Source: Deltaproteobacteria bacterium
GTDB taxonomy: Bacteria; Desulfobacterota; Syntrophia; Syntrophales; UBA5619
Assembly (NCBI GenBank): GCA_021372695.1
Contig: JAJFTY010000112.1
Span: forward strand, 1 to 46,187
Direction: 5' to 3'
Length of the DNA: 46,187 nucleotides
In this document: piece after piece, positions 12,695 to 21,081 of the stretch
How the letters are laid out: every line of letters begins with the position of its first letter
Numbering within the stretch: position 1 is the stretch's first letter
Position numbers and translations under genes: made by a program
Notes under the pieces: generated by a model
What the model saw: the letters and a program-made list of their open reading frames with translations, nothing else
Told to the model about the DNA's origin: nothing
The model's database searches: none

Positions 12695-12723
12695 TCCATA
12701 ATCGAGAAACCGTGGAGTGTCAA
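12695..12723 (-). promoter_or_regulatory. Promoter of greA
   Basis: On the - strand, TTGACA (12723-12718) and TATGGA (12700-12695) with a 17-bp spacer. The transcript would start near 12688 and carry a leader of about 73 nt before the greA ATG. Confidence 0.7.
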
Positions 12724-12746
12724 GGAAGAAATGAGGGTCCGCAAGC

Positions 12747-12775
12747 TTGTCAGGGTCCGGAATCTGTGTTAGACA
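12747..12775 (+). promoter_or_regulatory. Promoter of the moaA operon
   Basis: TTGTCA (12747-12752), a 17-bp spacer, and TAGACA (12770-12775). It lies 85 bp before the moaA ATG and just downstream, in the opposite direction, of the greA promoter. The -10 resembles that of the tRNA-Arg promoter in this window (TAGACG). Confidence 0.55.
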
Positions 12776-12860
12776 ACGGCCGATCCATCCCGGGGAGATT
12801 CAGAGGCGGCGGCGCCCCGGAAATAAAGGAGGCCGCCCGGCAAGGAGCCAGTGGATTCGA

Positions 12861-13853
12861 ATGCTTGACCAATATGAACGCAACATCAACTATCTGCGCG
12901 TGTCCGTGACAGACCGCTGCAATCTCCGCTGCACCTATTGCATGCCCAAGGAGGGGCTTTCCCAGATCGGCCACGACGACATCCTCCGGTATGAGGAGAT
13001 CCACCGGATCATCCGGATCGCCGCGGGAATCGGGATCACGAAGGTCCGGATCACCGGTGGTGAGCCCCTGATCCGCCGTGGCGTCGCCCCATTCATCGCC
13101 TCGCTGCGCACGATCCCGGAGCTCAAGGAGATGAGCCTGACCACGAATGGGATCCTCCTGGAGGGGTGTGCGGAAAGCCTCCTCGCAGCGGGGATCCGGC
13201 GGATCAACGTCAGCCTCGACTCCCTCGACGCGGAAAAGTACGCCCGGATCACGCGGGGCGGTGAAATCGCGGCCGTCTTCCGGGGGATCCGGAAGGCCCG
13301 GGAAGTGGGCTTTTCACCGATCAAGATCAATGTCGTGGCGATCAAGGGGTTCAACGACGACGAGATCGTGGACTTCGCCCGGCTGACGATCGAGAATCCC
13401 TATCAGATCCGCTTCATCGAGCTGATGCCCCTGGGCCGCGCGGGGGTCGAGAACCGGGACCGTTTCCTTTCCAATGCCGTCATCCGGGAGCGGATCGAGG
13501 CCATGGGCCGGCTCGAACCGCTCACCGGTCCGGGAAATGGGATCGACGGTCCGGCGCAGATGTACCGTCTGACGGGCGGCGCGGGAAAGATCGGCTTCAT
13601 CAGCCCCGTCTCCCACCATTTCTGCCGCAGCTGCAACCGTCTTCGTCTGACCGCGGACGGCCACCTGCGGACCTGCCTGCTGTCGGACGACGAAACCGAC
13701 CTCAAGGAGCCCCTCCGGTCCGGATGCGCCGACGAGGCCATCGGAGAGCTCATCCGGGGGGCCGTCTCCCTGAAACCCGAGCGGCACGACATCGCCTGCA
13801 GCGGAAGCCAGATCAAGAAATGCATGAAGGAGATGCAGGAGATCGGCGGGTAA
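12861..13853 (+). CDS. moaA: GTP 3',8-cyclase MoaA (molybdopterin biosynthesis)
   Basis: MoaA (330 aa) is the radical SAM enzyme that converts GTP to 3',8-cyclo-H2GTP, the first step of molybdenum cofactor synthesis. The radical SAM cluster motif is CNLRCTYC (residues ~22-29). The second, GTP-binding 4Fe-4S cluster is ligated by cysteines in FCRSCNRLRLTADGHLRTC. The C-terminal Gly-Gly (MQEIGG), required for activity in this family, is intact. The start is the ATG at 12861 (MLDQYERN), with AAGGAG at 12842-12847. It heads a tight four-gene row with no other moa gene nearby. Confidence 0.95.
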   Translation: MLDQYERNINYLRVSVTDRCNLRCTYCMPKEGLSQIGHDDILRYEEIHRIIRIAAGIGITKVRITGGEPLIRRGVAPFIASLRTIPELKEMSLTTNGILLEGCAESLLAAGIRRINVSLDSLDAEKYARITRGGEIAAVFRGIRKAREVGFSPIKINVVAIKGFNDDEIVDFARLTIENPYQIRFIELMPLGRAGVENRDRFLSNAVIRERIEAMGRLEPLTGPGNGIDGPAQMYRLTGGAGKIGFISPVSHHFCRSCNRLRLTADGHLRTCLLSDDETDLKEPLRSGCADEAIGELIRGAVSLKPERHDIACSGSQIKKCMKEMQEIGG

Positions 13854-13867
13854 ACAGGAGGGAATCG

Positions 13868-14641
13868 ATGAGCGCGGAGGAGGGAACTATCCGTGACGAG
13901 GGACGGTCAACGCCCGTCGGCCGCTATCTGGACGGCAGGGTCAAGAGCCTCATCCTCGACCTGACCGCCCCGCGGGCAGGGGAGAGGCTCCTCGACGTCG
14001 GGTGCGGCAGCGGGGAGAACCTCGCCCTCTTCCGGCAAAAAGGATGCGACGTGACCGGGATCGACCCCTCCCCCCTTCTCGTGGACCAGGCCGGCCAGCG
14101 GCTGCGAAGCCGCGCCGAACTTCACACGGGGTCGGCGGAAGACCTCCCCTTTTCGGACAACGAGTTCGACATCGTCACGCTGATCAACGCCCTCGAATTC
14201 ACGAATGATCCCGCGCAGGCTGTCGCCGAGGCGATCCGGGTCTGCCGGGGGCGGGTCTTCATCGGGCTCATGAACCGCTACTCCCTGAGCGGGGCGCAGG
14301 GGCGGATGGCCGGACTCTTCCATCCTCCGGCCGGGGTGACTCCCCGCTTCTTCCATCTTGCCTCGGTCTCCGCGATGGTCCGCAGGCAGCTCCCCGGGGT
14401 CCGCATCCAGTGGGGCAGCGTCGTCTTCCTTCCCTGGAACTGGTATCGATTCGCCACGGGCATGGAGGAGCTGCTTCCCGTGATGAGAAACCCTTTCGGT
14501 GCCTTCTTCGGCCTCGCCTTCTCCGTGACCTTCACCTTCCGAACAAATCAGGAGATCGTTCGGGAGCAGCCCGTCGAACTCGCCCCCGAGAGAGGCGGGC
14601 CGATGCCCGGCGTTGTCCGGGAATGGAAGAAAGGGGCGTGA
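13868..14641 (+). CDS. Class I SAM-dependent methyltransferase (UbiE/Methyltransf_11 type)
   Basis: A 257-residue methyltransferase of unknown substrate. Motif I is LLDVGCGSGENLALF (about residues 40-54), followed by an acidic post-I motif (VTGIDPSPLLVDQA) and a post-II region (FDIVTLINALEF), the Rossmann-type fold that binds S-adenosylmethionine. The C-terminal half has a hydrophobic stretch near FGAFFGLAFSVTF. The ATG at 13868 follows GGAGG. It lies 14 bp after moaA and 3 bp before the radical SAM gene. A role with either neighbour is possible but not shown. Confidence 0.85.
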   Translation: MSAEEGTIRDEGRSTPVGRYLDGRVKSLILDLTAPRAGERLLDVGCGSGENLALFRQKGCDVTGIDPSPLLVDQAGQRLRSRAELHTGSAEDLPFSDNEFDIVTLINALEFTNDPAQAVAEAIRVCRGRVFIGLMNRYSLSGAQGRMAGLFHPPAGVTPRFFHLASVSAMVRRQLPGVRIQWGSVVFLPWNWYRFATGMEELLPVMRNPFGAFFGLAFSVTFTFRTNQEIVREQPVELAPERGGPMPGVVREWKKGA

Positions 14642-14644
14642 AGG

Positions 14645-15655
14645 ATGGATCATGAAGCGCTGCTGTACGAGAAGGAGGCCGGAAATCGGGCGAGGTGCGG
14701 CCTCTGCGCCCACCGCTGCCGTATCGCTCCCGGCGCACGCGGCGTCTGCGGGGTCCGTGAAAACCGTGACGGAACCCTCCGGAGCCTCTCTTACGGGATG
14801 ATCCTGGCCGAGAATGTCGACCCCATCGAAAAGAAGCCTCTCTTCCATCTCCTGCCGGGATCGCGCTCCTTCTCCATCGCTGCGGCGGGGTGCAACTTCC
14901 GCTGCTCCTTCTGCCAGAACCACGACATCTCGCAGATGCCCCGCGAGACGGGAAAGATCGCCGGCCGCGAGAGGACCCCTGCGGAGATCGCGGAGGAGGC
15001 CTTGCGAACCGGATCGCAGAGCATTGCCTACACCTACACGGAACCGACCGTCTTTTTCGAATTCGCCTACGAGACCGCCGGAATCGCGCAGGAGAAAGGC
15101 ATCAGGAACGTATGGGTGACCAACGGCTTCATGACCCCGGAGATGCTGGGGCTGATCGGTCCGCGTCTGGACGCGGCTAACGTCGATCTGAAGGCCTTCC
15201 GGGACGACTTCTACCGGGAGCAGTGCGGGGCGCCCCTCCAGCCGGTCCTCGACACGCTGAGAAGGATGAAGGAGCTCGGGATCTGGGTCGAGGTCACGAC
15301 CCTGTTGATCCCCGGCCTGAACGACGGGGAGGGGGAGCTCCGGGAACTGGCCGCCTTCATCGTTTCTCTCGGGGCGGAGACCCCCTGGCACATCAGCCGC
15401 TTCCACCCCCGGTACCGGATGACGGAGAGGCCGCCGACGCCGGCGGCCAGGATTCACCGGGCGGCGGAGATCGGACGGGCCGCCGGCCTGAAGTACGTCT
15501 ACAGCGGGAACGTCCCCGGCGACGCCGGAGAGAATACCTTCTGCAACCGATGCGGCCGGCTCCTCATCGGCCGCTGCGGTTTCACCGTCGAGCGGCTGGA
15601 GCTGGAAGGATCGGCCTGCCCGGGGTGTGGAACGCCGCTCGAGGGGATCTTCTGA
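14645..15655 (+). CDS. amrS: AmmeMemoRadiSam system radical SAM enzyme AmrS-like
   Basis: A 336-residue radical SAM protein of the AmrS family (PflA-like). An N-terminal cysteine cluster (CGLCAHRCRI..GVCGV) precedes the radical SAM motif CNFRCSFC at about residues 84-91. The C-terminus adds a zinc-ribbon-like set of cysteines (CNRCGRLL, CPGCGTPL). The family usually co-occurs with AMMECR1 and MEMO1 proteins, but neither is in this window, and its substrate is not established to my knowledge. It starts 3 bp after the methyltransferase gene and is followed by a DUF2007 gene after 12 bp. Confidence 0.9.
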   Translation: MDHEALLYEKEAGNRARCGLCAHRCRIAPGARGVCGVRENRDGTLRSLSYGMILAENVDPIEKKPLFHLLPGSRSFSIAAAGCNFRCSFCQNHDISQMPRETGKIAGRERTPAEIAEEALRTGSQSIAYTYTEPTVFFEFAYETAGIAQEKGIRNVWVTNGFMTPEMLGLIGPRLDAANVDLKAFRDDFYREQCGAPLQPVLDTLRRMKELGIWVEVTTLLIPGLNDGEGELRELAAFIVSLGAETPWHISRFHPRYRMTERPPTPAARIHRAAEIGRAAGLKYVYSGNVPGDAGENTFCNRCGRLLIGRCGFTVERLELEGSACPGCGTPLEGIF

Positions 15656-15667
15656 AAGGGTTGAATC

Positions 15668-15967
15668 ATGAACGAAATCAAGGCCGATTTATGGGAGGTC
15701 GTCGCCACGGCAGCGGGAATGACGGAGGCGAAGATCATCACAGGCAGGCTCGCAAGCGACGGGATCCCGACGCAGCTCCGGTATGAGGCCGCCGGGACGA
15801 TCTATGCGATCACGGTCGACGGCCTGGGCGAGGTGAAGATCCTCGTCCCGGTCTCGGAATGGGAACGGGCCAGAGAGCTCCTCTGCCGCTCCTATGAGGA
15901 TGGCGATCTTCCCTGGGAGGCGTTGCCGGAAAACGGCAAATGCGGCTTGCCGGAAAAAAACGGTTGA
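15668..15967 (+). CDS. DUF2007 family small protein
   Basis: A 99-residue protein resembling DUF2007 (putative signal-transducing proteins with a ferredoxin-like alpha/beta fold). The core MTEAKIITGRLASDGIPTQLR followed by a strand-rich region ending VKILVPVSEWERARELL matches the family layout of helix, strand and helix. No catalytic residues are apparent. It is the last gene of the moaA row, 12 bp after amrS. A 141-bp gap with a promoter then precedes smc. Confidence 0.8.
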   Translation: MNEIKADLWEVVATAAGMTEAKIITGRLASDGIPTQLRYEAAGTIYAITVDGLGEVKILVPVSEWERARELLCRSYEDGDLPWEALPENGKCGLPEKNG

Positions 15968-16042
15968 TCTGCCGATGTTCTCCCATTTCCACCATATGTT
16001 GTGGTTCGCTTCCTCGTCCCCCACAGCGGATTGTATTTCCCC

Positions 16043-16071
16043 TTTACATCGCCCCTTTCTTCTGCTAGAAT
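16043..16071 (+). promoter_or_regulatory. Promoter of smc
   Basis: TTTACA (16043-16048), a 17-bp spacer and TAGAAT (16066-16071). It is 37 bp upstream of the smc ATG, leaving a short leader with GACGGAAG as ribosome site. Confidence 0.65.
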
Positions 16072-16108
16072 CCGCGCAAATCGTGTTATCCTATGGAAAT
16101 GACGGAAG

Positions 16109-19100
16109 ATGAGACTGAAGAAACTCGAAATTAACGGGTTCAAGTCCTTCCGGGAGAAGGTCGTGGTCGACTTCTCCCCCGGGATCAGCGGCATCGTCGG
16201 CCCGAACGGGTGCGGCAAGAGCAACATCGCCGATGCGATCCGCTGGGTCATGGGCGAGCAGCGGGTCAAGACGCTCCGCGGCAAGAAGATGGACGACGTG
16301 ATCTTCAACGGCTCGGACGAGGCCGCTCCCGTCGGCCTGGCCGAGGTTTCGATGATCCTCGAGGCGGACGGCCAGCAGTTCCCCGGCAGCTACGCCGGGT
16401 GCAGCGAGATGATGATCACCCGCCGTCTCTTCCGCGACGGGGAGAGCGAATACACGATCAACAAGATTCCGTGCCGGCTCCTGGATGTCCGTGAGTTCTT
16501 CATGGGGACGGGGGTTGGCGCCCGCACCTATTCCCTGGTCGAGCAGGGCAGCGTCGCCTCCCTCGTCGAGGCCAAGCCGGAGGAGCGGCGGCAGTTCATC
16601 GAAGAGGCGGCCGGCATCTCCAAGTACAAAAGCCGAAAGGAGTCCGCCGTCCGGAAGATGGAAGCGACCCGGGAGAACATGGTCCGCCTCAACGACATCC
16701 TCCGCGAAGTCAAGACGCAGCTCAACGCTATCTCACGCCAGGCCAAGAAGGCGGAGCAGTACAAGGCCCTGAAGCAATCCCTGAAGGAGGCCGAAACGGC
16801 CGTCGCCCTCCAGACCTGTTCCGAACTGACCGCGGCCCGGGCATCCCGGGAAGAGGAGAAGAGCGCCCTCGAAAAACGGGAGACCGAAGTTCGCACACGC
16901 ATGCAGGCCCTCGAGGCCGAACAGGAGAAGTTGAAGGCGGAAGTCCTGGATAACGAGGGGCTGATCTCGACCTTTCAGGAAAAGCTCTACGCGACGAAAA
17001 ACACCATCAACATCAAGGAGCAGGGGATCGAATTCTCCCGCCGGAAGATCGCCGACCTTGCCGCAAGACGCGCGAAGGACCTTGCGGAAGGCGAGGCCCT
17101 GAAGCAGCGCGAGGGAGAGACCGGCGGCGAGATCGACGCCCTCAGGAGCGCTGCGGCCGATGCGTCTGGGCGGATCGGGACCCTCCGGAAGGAGGTCGAC
17201 GAGGGCGGGCAAGCCCTCGAAGAGCTCAGGCTGATGGACCGGGCCTGCCGGCAGGGGCTGGAGGAGAAGAAGGTCCGGTACATCGACATCGTCACCGAAA
17301 AGGCCAAGTTGAAGAACACCATCGCCAGCCTCGGCAGGATGGTCGAAGACTTCGGGATGCGAGAGGCGCGCGAAGTCCGCGAAATCGAGGAGACCGGGAG
17401 ACGGTCCGCGGAGCTCGGCCGCACGCTCGACAATCTCCGCTCGGGGCTGGCCGCCGACGAAGGGGGGCTGGCCGAACTCGGAGAACGGCGGGAGGAGATC
17501 GGCGACGAGTTGGAGCGTGCCCGCGGGGAACTGGCGGAGTCCGACGAGAGGATCGCCGGGCTCCGCGAAGAGAACAGCCGCAAGGAGTCGCGCCTCGCCT
17601 CGCTGCGGGAATTCGAGGAGAGCTACGCCGGATGCAACGAGGGGGTCAAATCCCTGATGACGGGCGCCAGGGGACAGAGCCAGCCCGCTCCCTCCCGCGA
17701 GCACTTCCTCGGCCTTGTCGCCGACCAGATCCGCGTCCCCCGGGAGTACGAAACCGCCGTCGAGGCGGTCCTCGGGGAGAAACTCCAGTACGTCGTCGTG
17801 AAGGACCAGACGGACGGCGTCCGGGCCATCGACTACCTGAAGAGCGCCTCCCTGGGCCGGGGAAGTTTCGTCCCCCTCGAGGTCCGACCCCATACCTCGG
17901 CTGTCCCCGTTGCGGAGTTCGAACACCTCCGCGAGGCCGTCCCGCTGGTTGAGAGGATCTCGGTCCGGGAGGAGTCCCGGGCGATCGTCAATGAACTCCT
18001 GGGCGATGTCCTGCTCATCCCGAACCTCTTGAGCGGCATCTCGCTCTGGCGGCAGAACGGGTTCTGCGGCACCTTCGTCACGCCTGAGGGGGACATCATC
18101 AGCCCGAGCGGCATTCTGACCGGCGGGAGCGGCAATGGCTCCGAGCGCAGCCTCCTGCGCAACCGGCGCGAAATCGAAGAGCTCACTGAAGAGGTCGAGC
18201 GGCTCCAGGACGAACTCCGGCAGGAGCAGGAGGGGCGGAAGAAGGCGGCATCCCTGATCGCCCAGTGGGACGAGGAGCTCCTCCGGATCCGTTCCCGTCT
18301 CCACCTCACGGAACTCCGGATCAACGGCCTCAGGAAAGACGTCGAACGGTATGAGGGCGAATCGCGCCAGGTCGGAGAGCGGCTCAAGGCCCTCCGGTTC
18401 AATCGGGAGAACCTTGCCGCCGAGTCGGCCGCGGCCCGGGAAAAGATCGTGCGCCACGAGGCGGAGATGAAGGCCGTCGAGGCCAAGGAGACCGAACTCA
18501 ACGCGGCGATGGCCGTCGACCGGGAGCGTGGGGAGACCCTCCGCAGCGACCTGGAGGAACGGGAGCGCGCTCTGACCGAGCGGAAGGTCCGCCTGGCATC
18601 GATCGAAGAAAAATGGGAGGCCGACCGCAGGGCTCTCGCCCGGCTGGAGGCATCGCTCGGGGACCACGCCCGCGAGATCGCCGCCCGCATGGCCGATGCG
18701 GCATCCTGCGAACGCGAGTCGGAGGCGCAGGCCCAGCACATCGCCACCGAGGAAGAGACCCTCAAGGGGCTTTACGCCGAGCATGAGGCCGTCGAAAAAG
18801 AGCTATCCGGGAGGCGGGACACCCAGCAGGAGAAGGAGACCCTGCTCCGGACCCGGGAAGGGGAGATCCGGGAGGTCAAGAAGGTCCTGGATGGCCAGCT
18901 CCGCGAGGCGGCCGAGTTGGAGGTTGCGGCCAGGGAGGTCGCGCTGCAGATGGAGAATCTCCAGGAGAATCTTCAGGAGAAATACGGCGTGGACCTCGCC
19001 CTGCTCCTCCCTGAATTCACGCCCCTGGCAAAGGAGGCGCTGGCGGAGTTGGCCGAGAGAGTCGCGCGGGACCGGCAGACCGTCGACAACTTCGGCGAGG

Positions 19101-19684
19101 TCAACCTTCTGGCCCTCTCCGAACACGAGGAGCTCAAGACCCGCTTCGAATTCCTCACCGGCCAGGTCGCCGACCTGAACACGTCCCTGGAGACGCTCCA
19201 GAAGACGATCACCCGGATCAACACCATCTCCCGGCAGCGGTTCGCCGAAACCTTCGCGGGGGTCAATAAGTGCTTCCAGGAGGTCTTCAGCCGACTCTTC
19301 CCCGGCGGCCGGGCCGAACTCCACCTGACCGACGAGAACGATCTGCTCGAAACCGGGGTCGACATCGAAATCCGGATTCCGGGGAAGCGGCCGCAGAGCG
19401 TGACGCTCCTCTCCGGCGGGGAGAAGTCCCTGTCGGCGATCGCGCTGATTTTCTCGATCCTGCTCTACCGACCCGTCCCCTTCGTTCTCTTGGACGAGGT
19501 GGACGCGGCCCTCGACGACACAAACATCGGGCTCTTCAACCGTCTCGTGAAGGAGATGGCAACCCAATCCCAGATCCTGATGATCACCCACAACAAGCGG
19601 TCGATGGAGATCGCCGACAGCCTCTTCGGCGTCACGATCCAGAAGAAGGGGGTCTCTACCCTCGTCTCCGTCAGCCTGAACTGA
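16109..19684 (+). CDS. smc: Chromosome segregation ATPase SMC
   Basis: Full-length SMC (1191 aa), the condensin core that loops and compacts the chromosome with ScpA and ScpB. The N-terminal head has Walker A GPNGCGKSNI (about residues 31-40). Two long Glu/Arg/Leu-rich coiled coils (about 165-500 and 680-1020) flank a hinge around 520-660 (LTGGSGNGSERSLLRNRREI marks its end). The C-terminal head has the ABC signature LSGGEKSLSAIAL and Walker B FVLLDEVDAALDD. The start ATG at 16109 gives the standard N-terminus MRLKKLEINGFKSF. scpA and scpB are not in the window. ftsY, a common neighbour, lies 11.7 kb away. Confidence 0.97.
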   Translation: MRLKKLEINGFKSFREKVVVDFSPGISGIVGPNGCGKSNIADAIRWVMGEQRVKTLRGKKMDDVIFNGSDEAAPVGLAEVSMILEADGQQFPGSYAGCSEMMITRRLFRDGESEYTINKIPCRLLDVREFFMGTGVGARTYSLVEQGSVASLVEAKPEERRQFIEEAAGISKYKSRKESAVRKMEATRENMVRLNDILREVKTQLNAISRQAKKAEQYKALKQSLKEAETAVALQTCSELTAARASREEEKSALEKRETEVRTRMQALEAEQEKLKAEVLDNEGLISTFQEKLYATKNTINIKEQGIEFSRRKIADLAARRAKDLAEGEALKQREGETGGEIDALRSAAADASGRIGTLRKEVDEGGQALEELRLMDRACRQGLEEKKVRYIDIVTEKAKLKNTIASLGRMVEDFGMREAREVREIEETGRRSAELGRTLDNLRSGLAADEGGLAELGERREEIGDELERARGELAESDERIAGLREENSRKESRLASLREFEESYAGCNEGVKSLMTGARGQSQPAPSREHFLGLVADQIRVPREYETAVEAVLGEKLQYVVVKDQTDGVRAIDYLKSASLGRGSFVPLEVRPHTSAVPVAEFEHLREAVPLVERISVREESRAIVNELLGDVLLIPNLLSGISLWRQNGFCGTFVTPEGDIISPSGILTGGSGNGSERSLLRNRREIEELTEEVERLQDELRQEQEGRKKAASLIAQWDEELLRIRSRLHLTELRINGLRKDVERYEGESRQVGERLKALRFNRENLAAESAAAREKIVRHEAEMKAVEAKETELNAAMAVDRERGETLRSDLEERERALTERKVRLASIEEKWEADRRALARLEASLGDHAREIAARMADAASCERESEAQAQHIATEEETLKGLYAEHEAVEKELSGRRDTQQEKETLLRTREGEIREVKKVLDGQLREAAELEVAAREVALQMENLQENLQEKYGVDLALLLPEFTPLAKEALAELAERVARDRQTVDNFGEVNLLALSEHEELKTRFEFLTGQVADLNTSLETLQKTITRINTISRQRFAETFAGVNKCFQEVFSRLFPGGRAELHLTDENDLLETGVDIEIRIPGKRPQSVTLLSGGEKSLSAIALIFSILLYRPVPFVLLDEVDAALDDTNIGLFNRLVKEMATQSQILMITHNKRSMEIADSLFGVTIQKKGVSTLVSVSLN

Positions 19685-19737
19685 ACGGCCGTTCGGGTAT
19701 CTTTCAGCCTTCCACGCGCTGATTCATTCGAAGCAGG

Positions 19738-21081
19738 TCACTTCTCCTTGAAGGCGGCCTCCATCTCCCGGCGGAATTTCACGGTCTCGTCCTGGGCGTT
19801 CCAGGCAACGTCGTCCCACTGCACCGTCTGGCCGGCGGCGATGGGCTTCACCACCCGGACCCCGTGCGCCAGGCCGATGGGCAGGGCGCCGGAGAGGAGC
19901 GATTTGCGGGCCGGCAGGAGGGTCCCGAAGACGGTGAAGCCGCCCTCCCCGTCCAGCATATCACCGGGTCCCAGATCCTTCTTCGCGGTGGCCGCCACAT
20001 CGCCCGAAAATCCGCACGCAGCGCCCGTCGGCTCGCGGCGGAGCGCTGCGGAGGCCACGCTGATGCCGAGTTCAAGGCCGATCAGGTGGGCCGGCCGGTA
20101 GAGGGCCGTGTAGTATCCGCTGTCGTCGGTGATGACGCCGTACTCGCGGAAGCACCGGGCGGAATAGCTGTTCTCGGTGGTCAAGGTGACGAAGACCCCC
20201 CAGCGCAAATCACGGTAGACGGGCCTTCCGTCGCGCTCCAGGCTGGAGACCACCTCGACCTGGCCTTTGGCCTCCAGGACTCCCCCTGCCGCACGGGGCT
20301 TCAGGATGCGCGGGAGGTCGTCGGCGCCGCACGGGGGAAAGGCCAGGCCGTTCTGGGGCGGCAGAAGGCCAGTCGCGTTCGCCACGGCCGCCATCTCGAT
20401 CGCCGATTTCGTTCCGTCCAGGAAGGAGTTGAACATCTTGGCGTTGAAGTCCCCCTTCGCGAGTTGCTCTGCGGTGAAGCCGTAATGGCTCCACACCGTA
20501 TCCGGCGTCGACTGATGATAAACGGGGAGGTATTTCGTCCCCTTCCCCGCCGAGACCACATCGAAGCCGCAGGCCCGCGCCCAGTCAACCATCTCGCAAA
20601 TCAGCGCCGGCTGGTCCCCATAGGCCAGGGAGTAAACGATCCCCGCCGATGCCGCTCGCTTCGCCAGGAGCGGCCCGGCCAGCGCATCGGCCTCGACGTT
20701 GACCATGACGATGTGTTTCCCCTCCCGGCAGCAGGCCAGGGCATGGGCGATACCCGCGGCAGGGTTGCCCGTGGCGTCGATGATCACGTCCAGGAGCGGT
20801 GAGGCGATCATCGCGGGGGCGTCATCGGTGATGAAGGTGCTCCCCTTGGCCGCCGCATCCTGAAGGGAGGCGGCCGTTCCCTGTCCTTCGGGCCAGCCGG
20901 TGCGCGTGAGCGCGTCGAGAGCTCTTTGCGGCGCCAGATCAGCGATCGCGGCAATGCGGACGCCCGCCGTGCTTTTGGCCTGGGCGAGGTACATGCTGCC
21001 GAACTTGCCCGCCCCGATCAGACCGACCCGGAGCGGTCCTCTTTCCTGGTTTCGCTTCGTCAACAGGCGATGGAGATTCAT
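19738..21081 (-). CDS. SAF-domain NAD(P)-dependent oxidoreductase (homoserine dehydrogenase-like, COG4091 type)
   Basis: A 447-residue protein with an N-terminal Rossmann domain (LRVGLIGAGKFGSMYL, about residues 17-32), a dehydrogenase-like middle (GNPAAGIAHALACC, AGKGTKYLPVYHQS) and a C-terminal SAF-type beta-clip (about residues 370-445: GPGDMLDGEGGFTVFG, KPIAAGQTVQWDDV). Members are often called predicted homoserine dehydrogenase or misnamed FlgA; the true substrate is unknown to me. The start at 21081 is favoured by GGAGG upstream and a 4-bp ATGA overlap with the amidase stop. It is last in a three-gene catabolic-looking operon. Confidence 0.85.
   Translation of the reverse strand: MNLHRLLTKRNQERGPLRVGLIGAGKFGSMYLAQAKSTAGVRIAAIADLAPQRALDALTRTGWPEGQGTAASLQDAAAKGSTFITDDAPAMIASPLLDVIIDATGNPAAGIAHALACCREGKHIVMVNVEADALAGPLLAKRAASAGIVYSLAYGDQPALICEMVDWARACGFDVVSAGKGTKYLPVYHQSTPDTVWSHYGFTAEQLAKGDFNAKMFNSFLDGTKSAIEMAAVANATGLLPPQNGLAFPPCGADDLPRILKPRAAGGVLEAKGQVEVVSSLERDGRPVYRDLRWGVFVTLTTENSYSARCFREYGVITDDSGYYTALYRPAHLIGLELGISVASAALRREPTGAACGFSGDVAATAKKDLGPGDMLDGEGGFTVFGTLLPARKSLLSGALPIGLAHGVRVVKPIAAGQTVQWDDVAWNAQDETVKFRREMEAAFKEK

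Noticed and set aside
16733..18784. 683-residue open frame on the - strand inside smc
   Set aside because: It mirrors the coiled-coil coding sequence of smc and shows no motifs.
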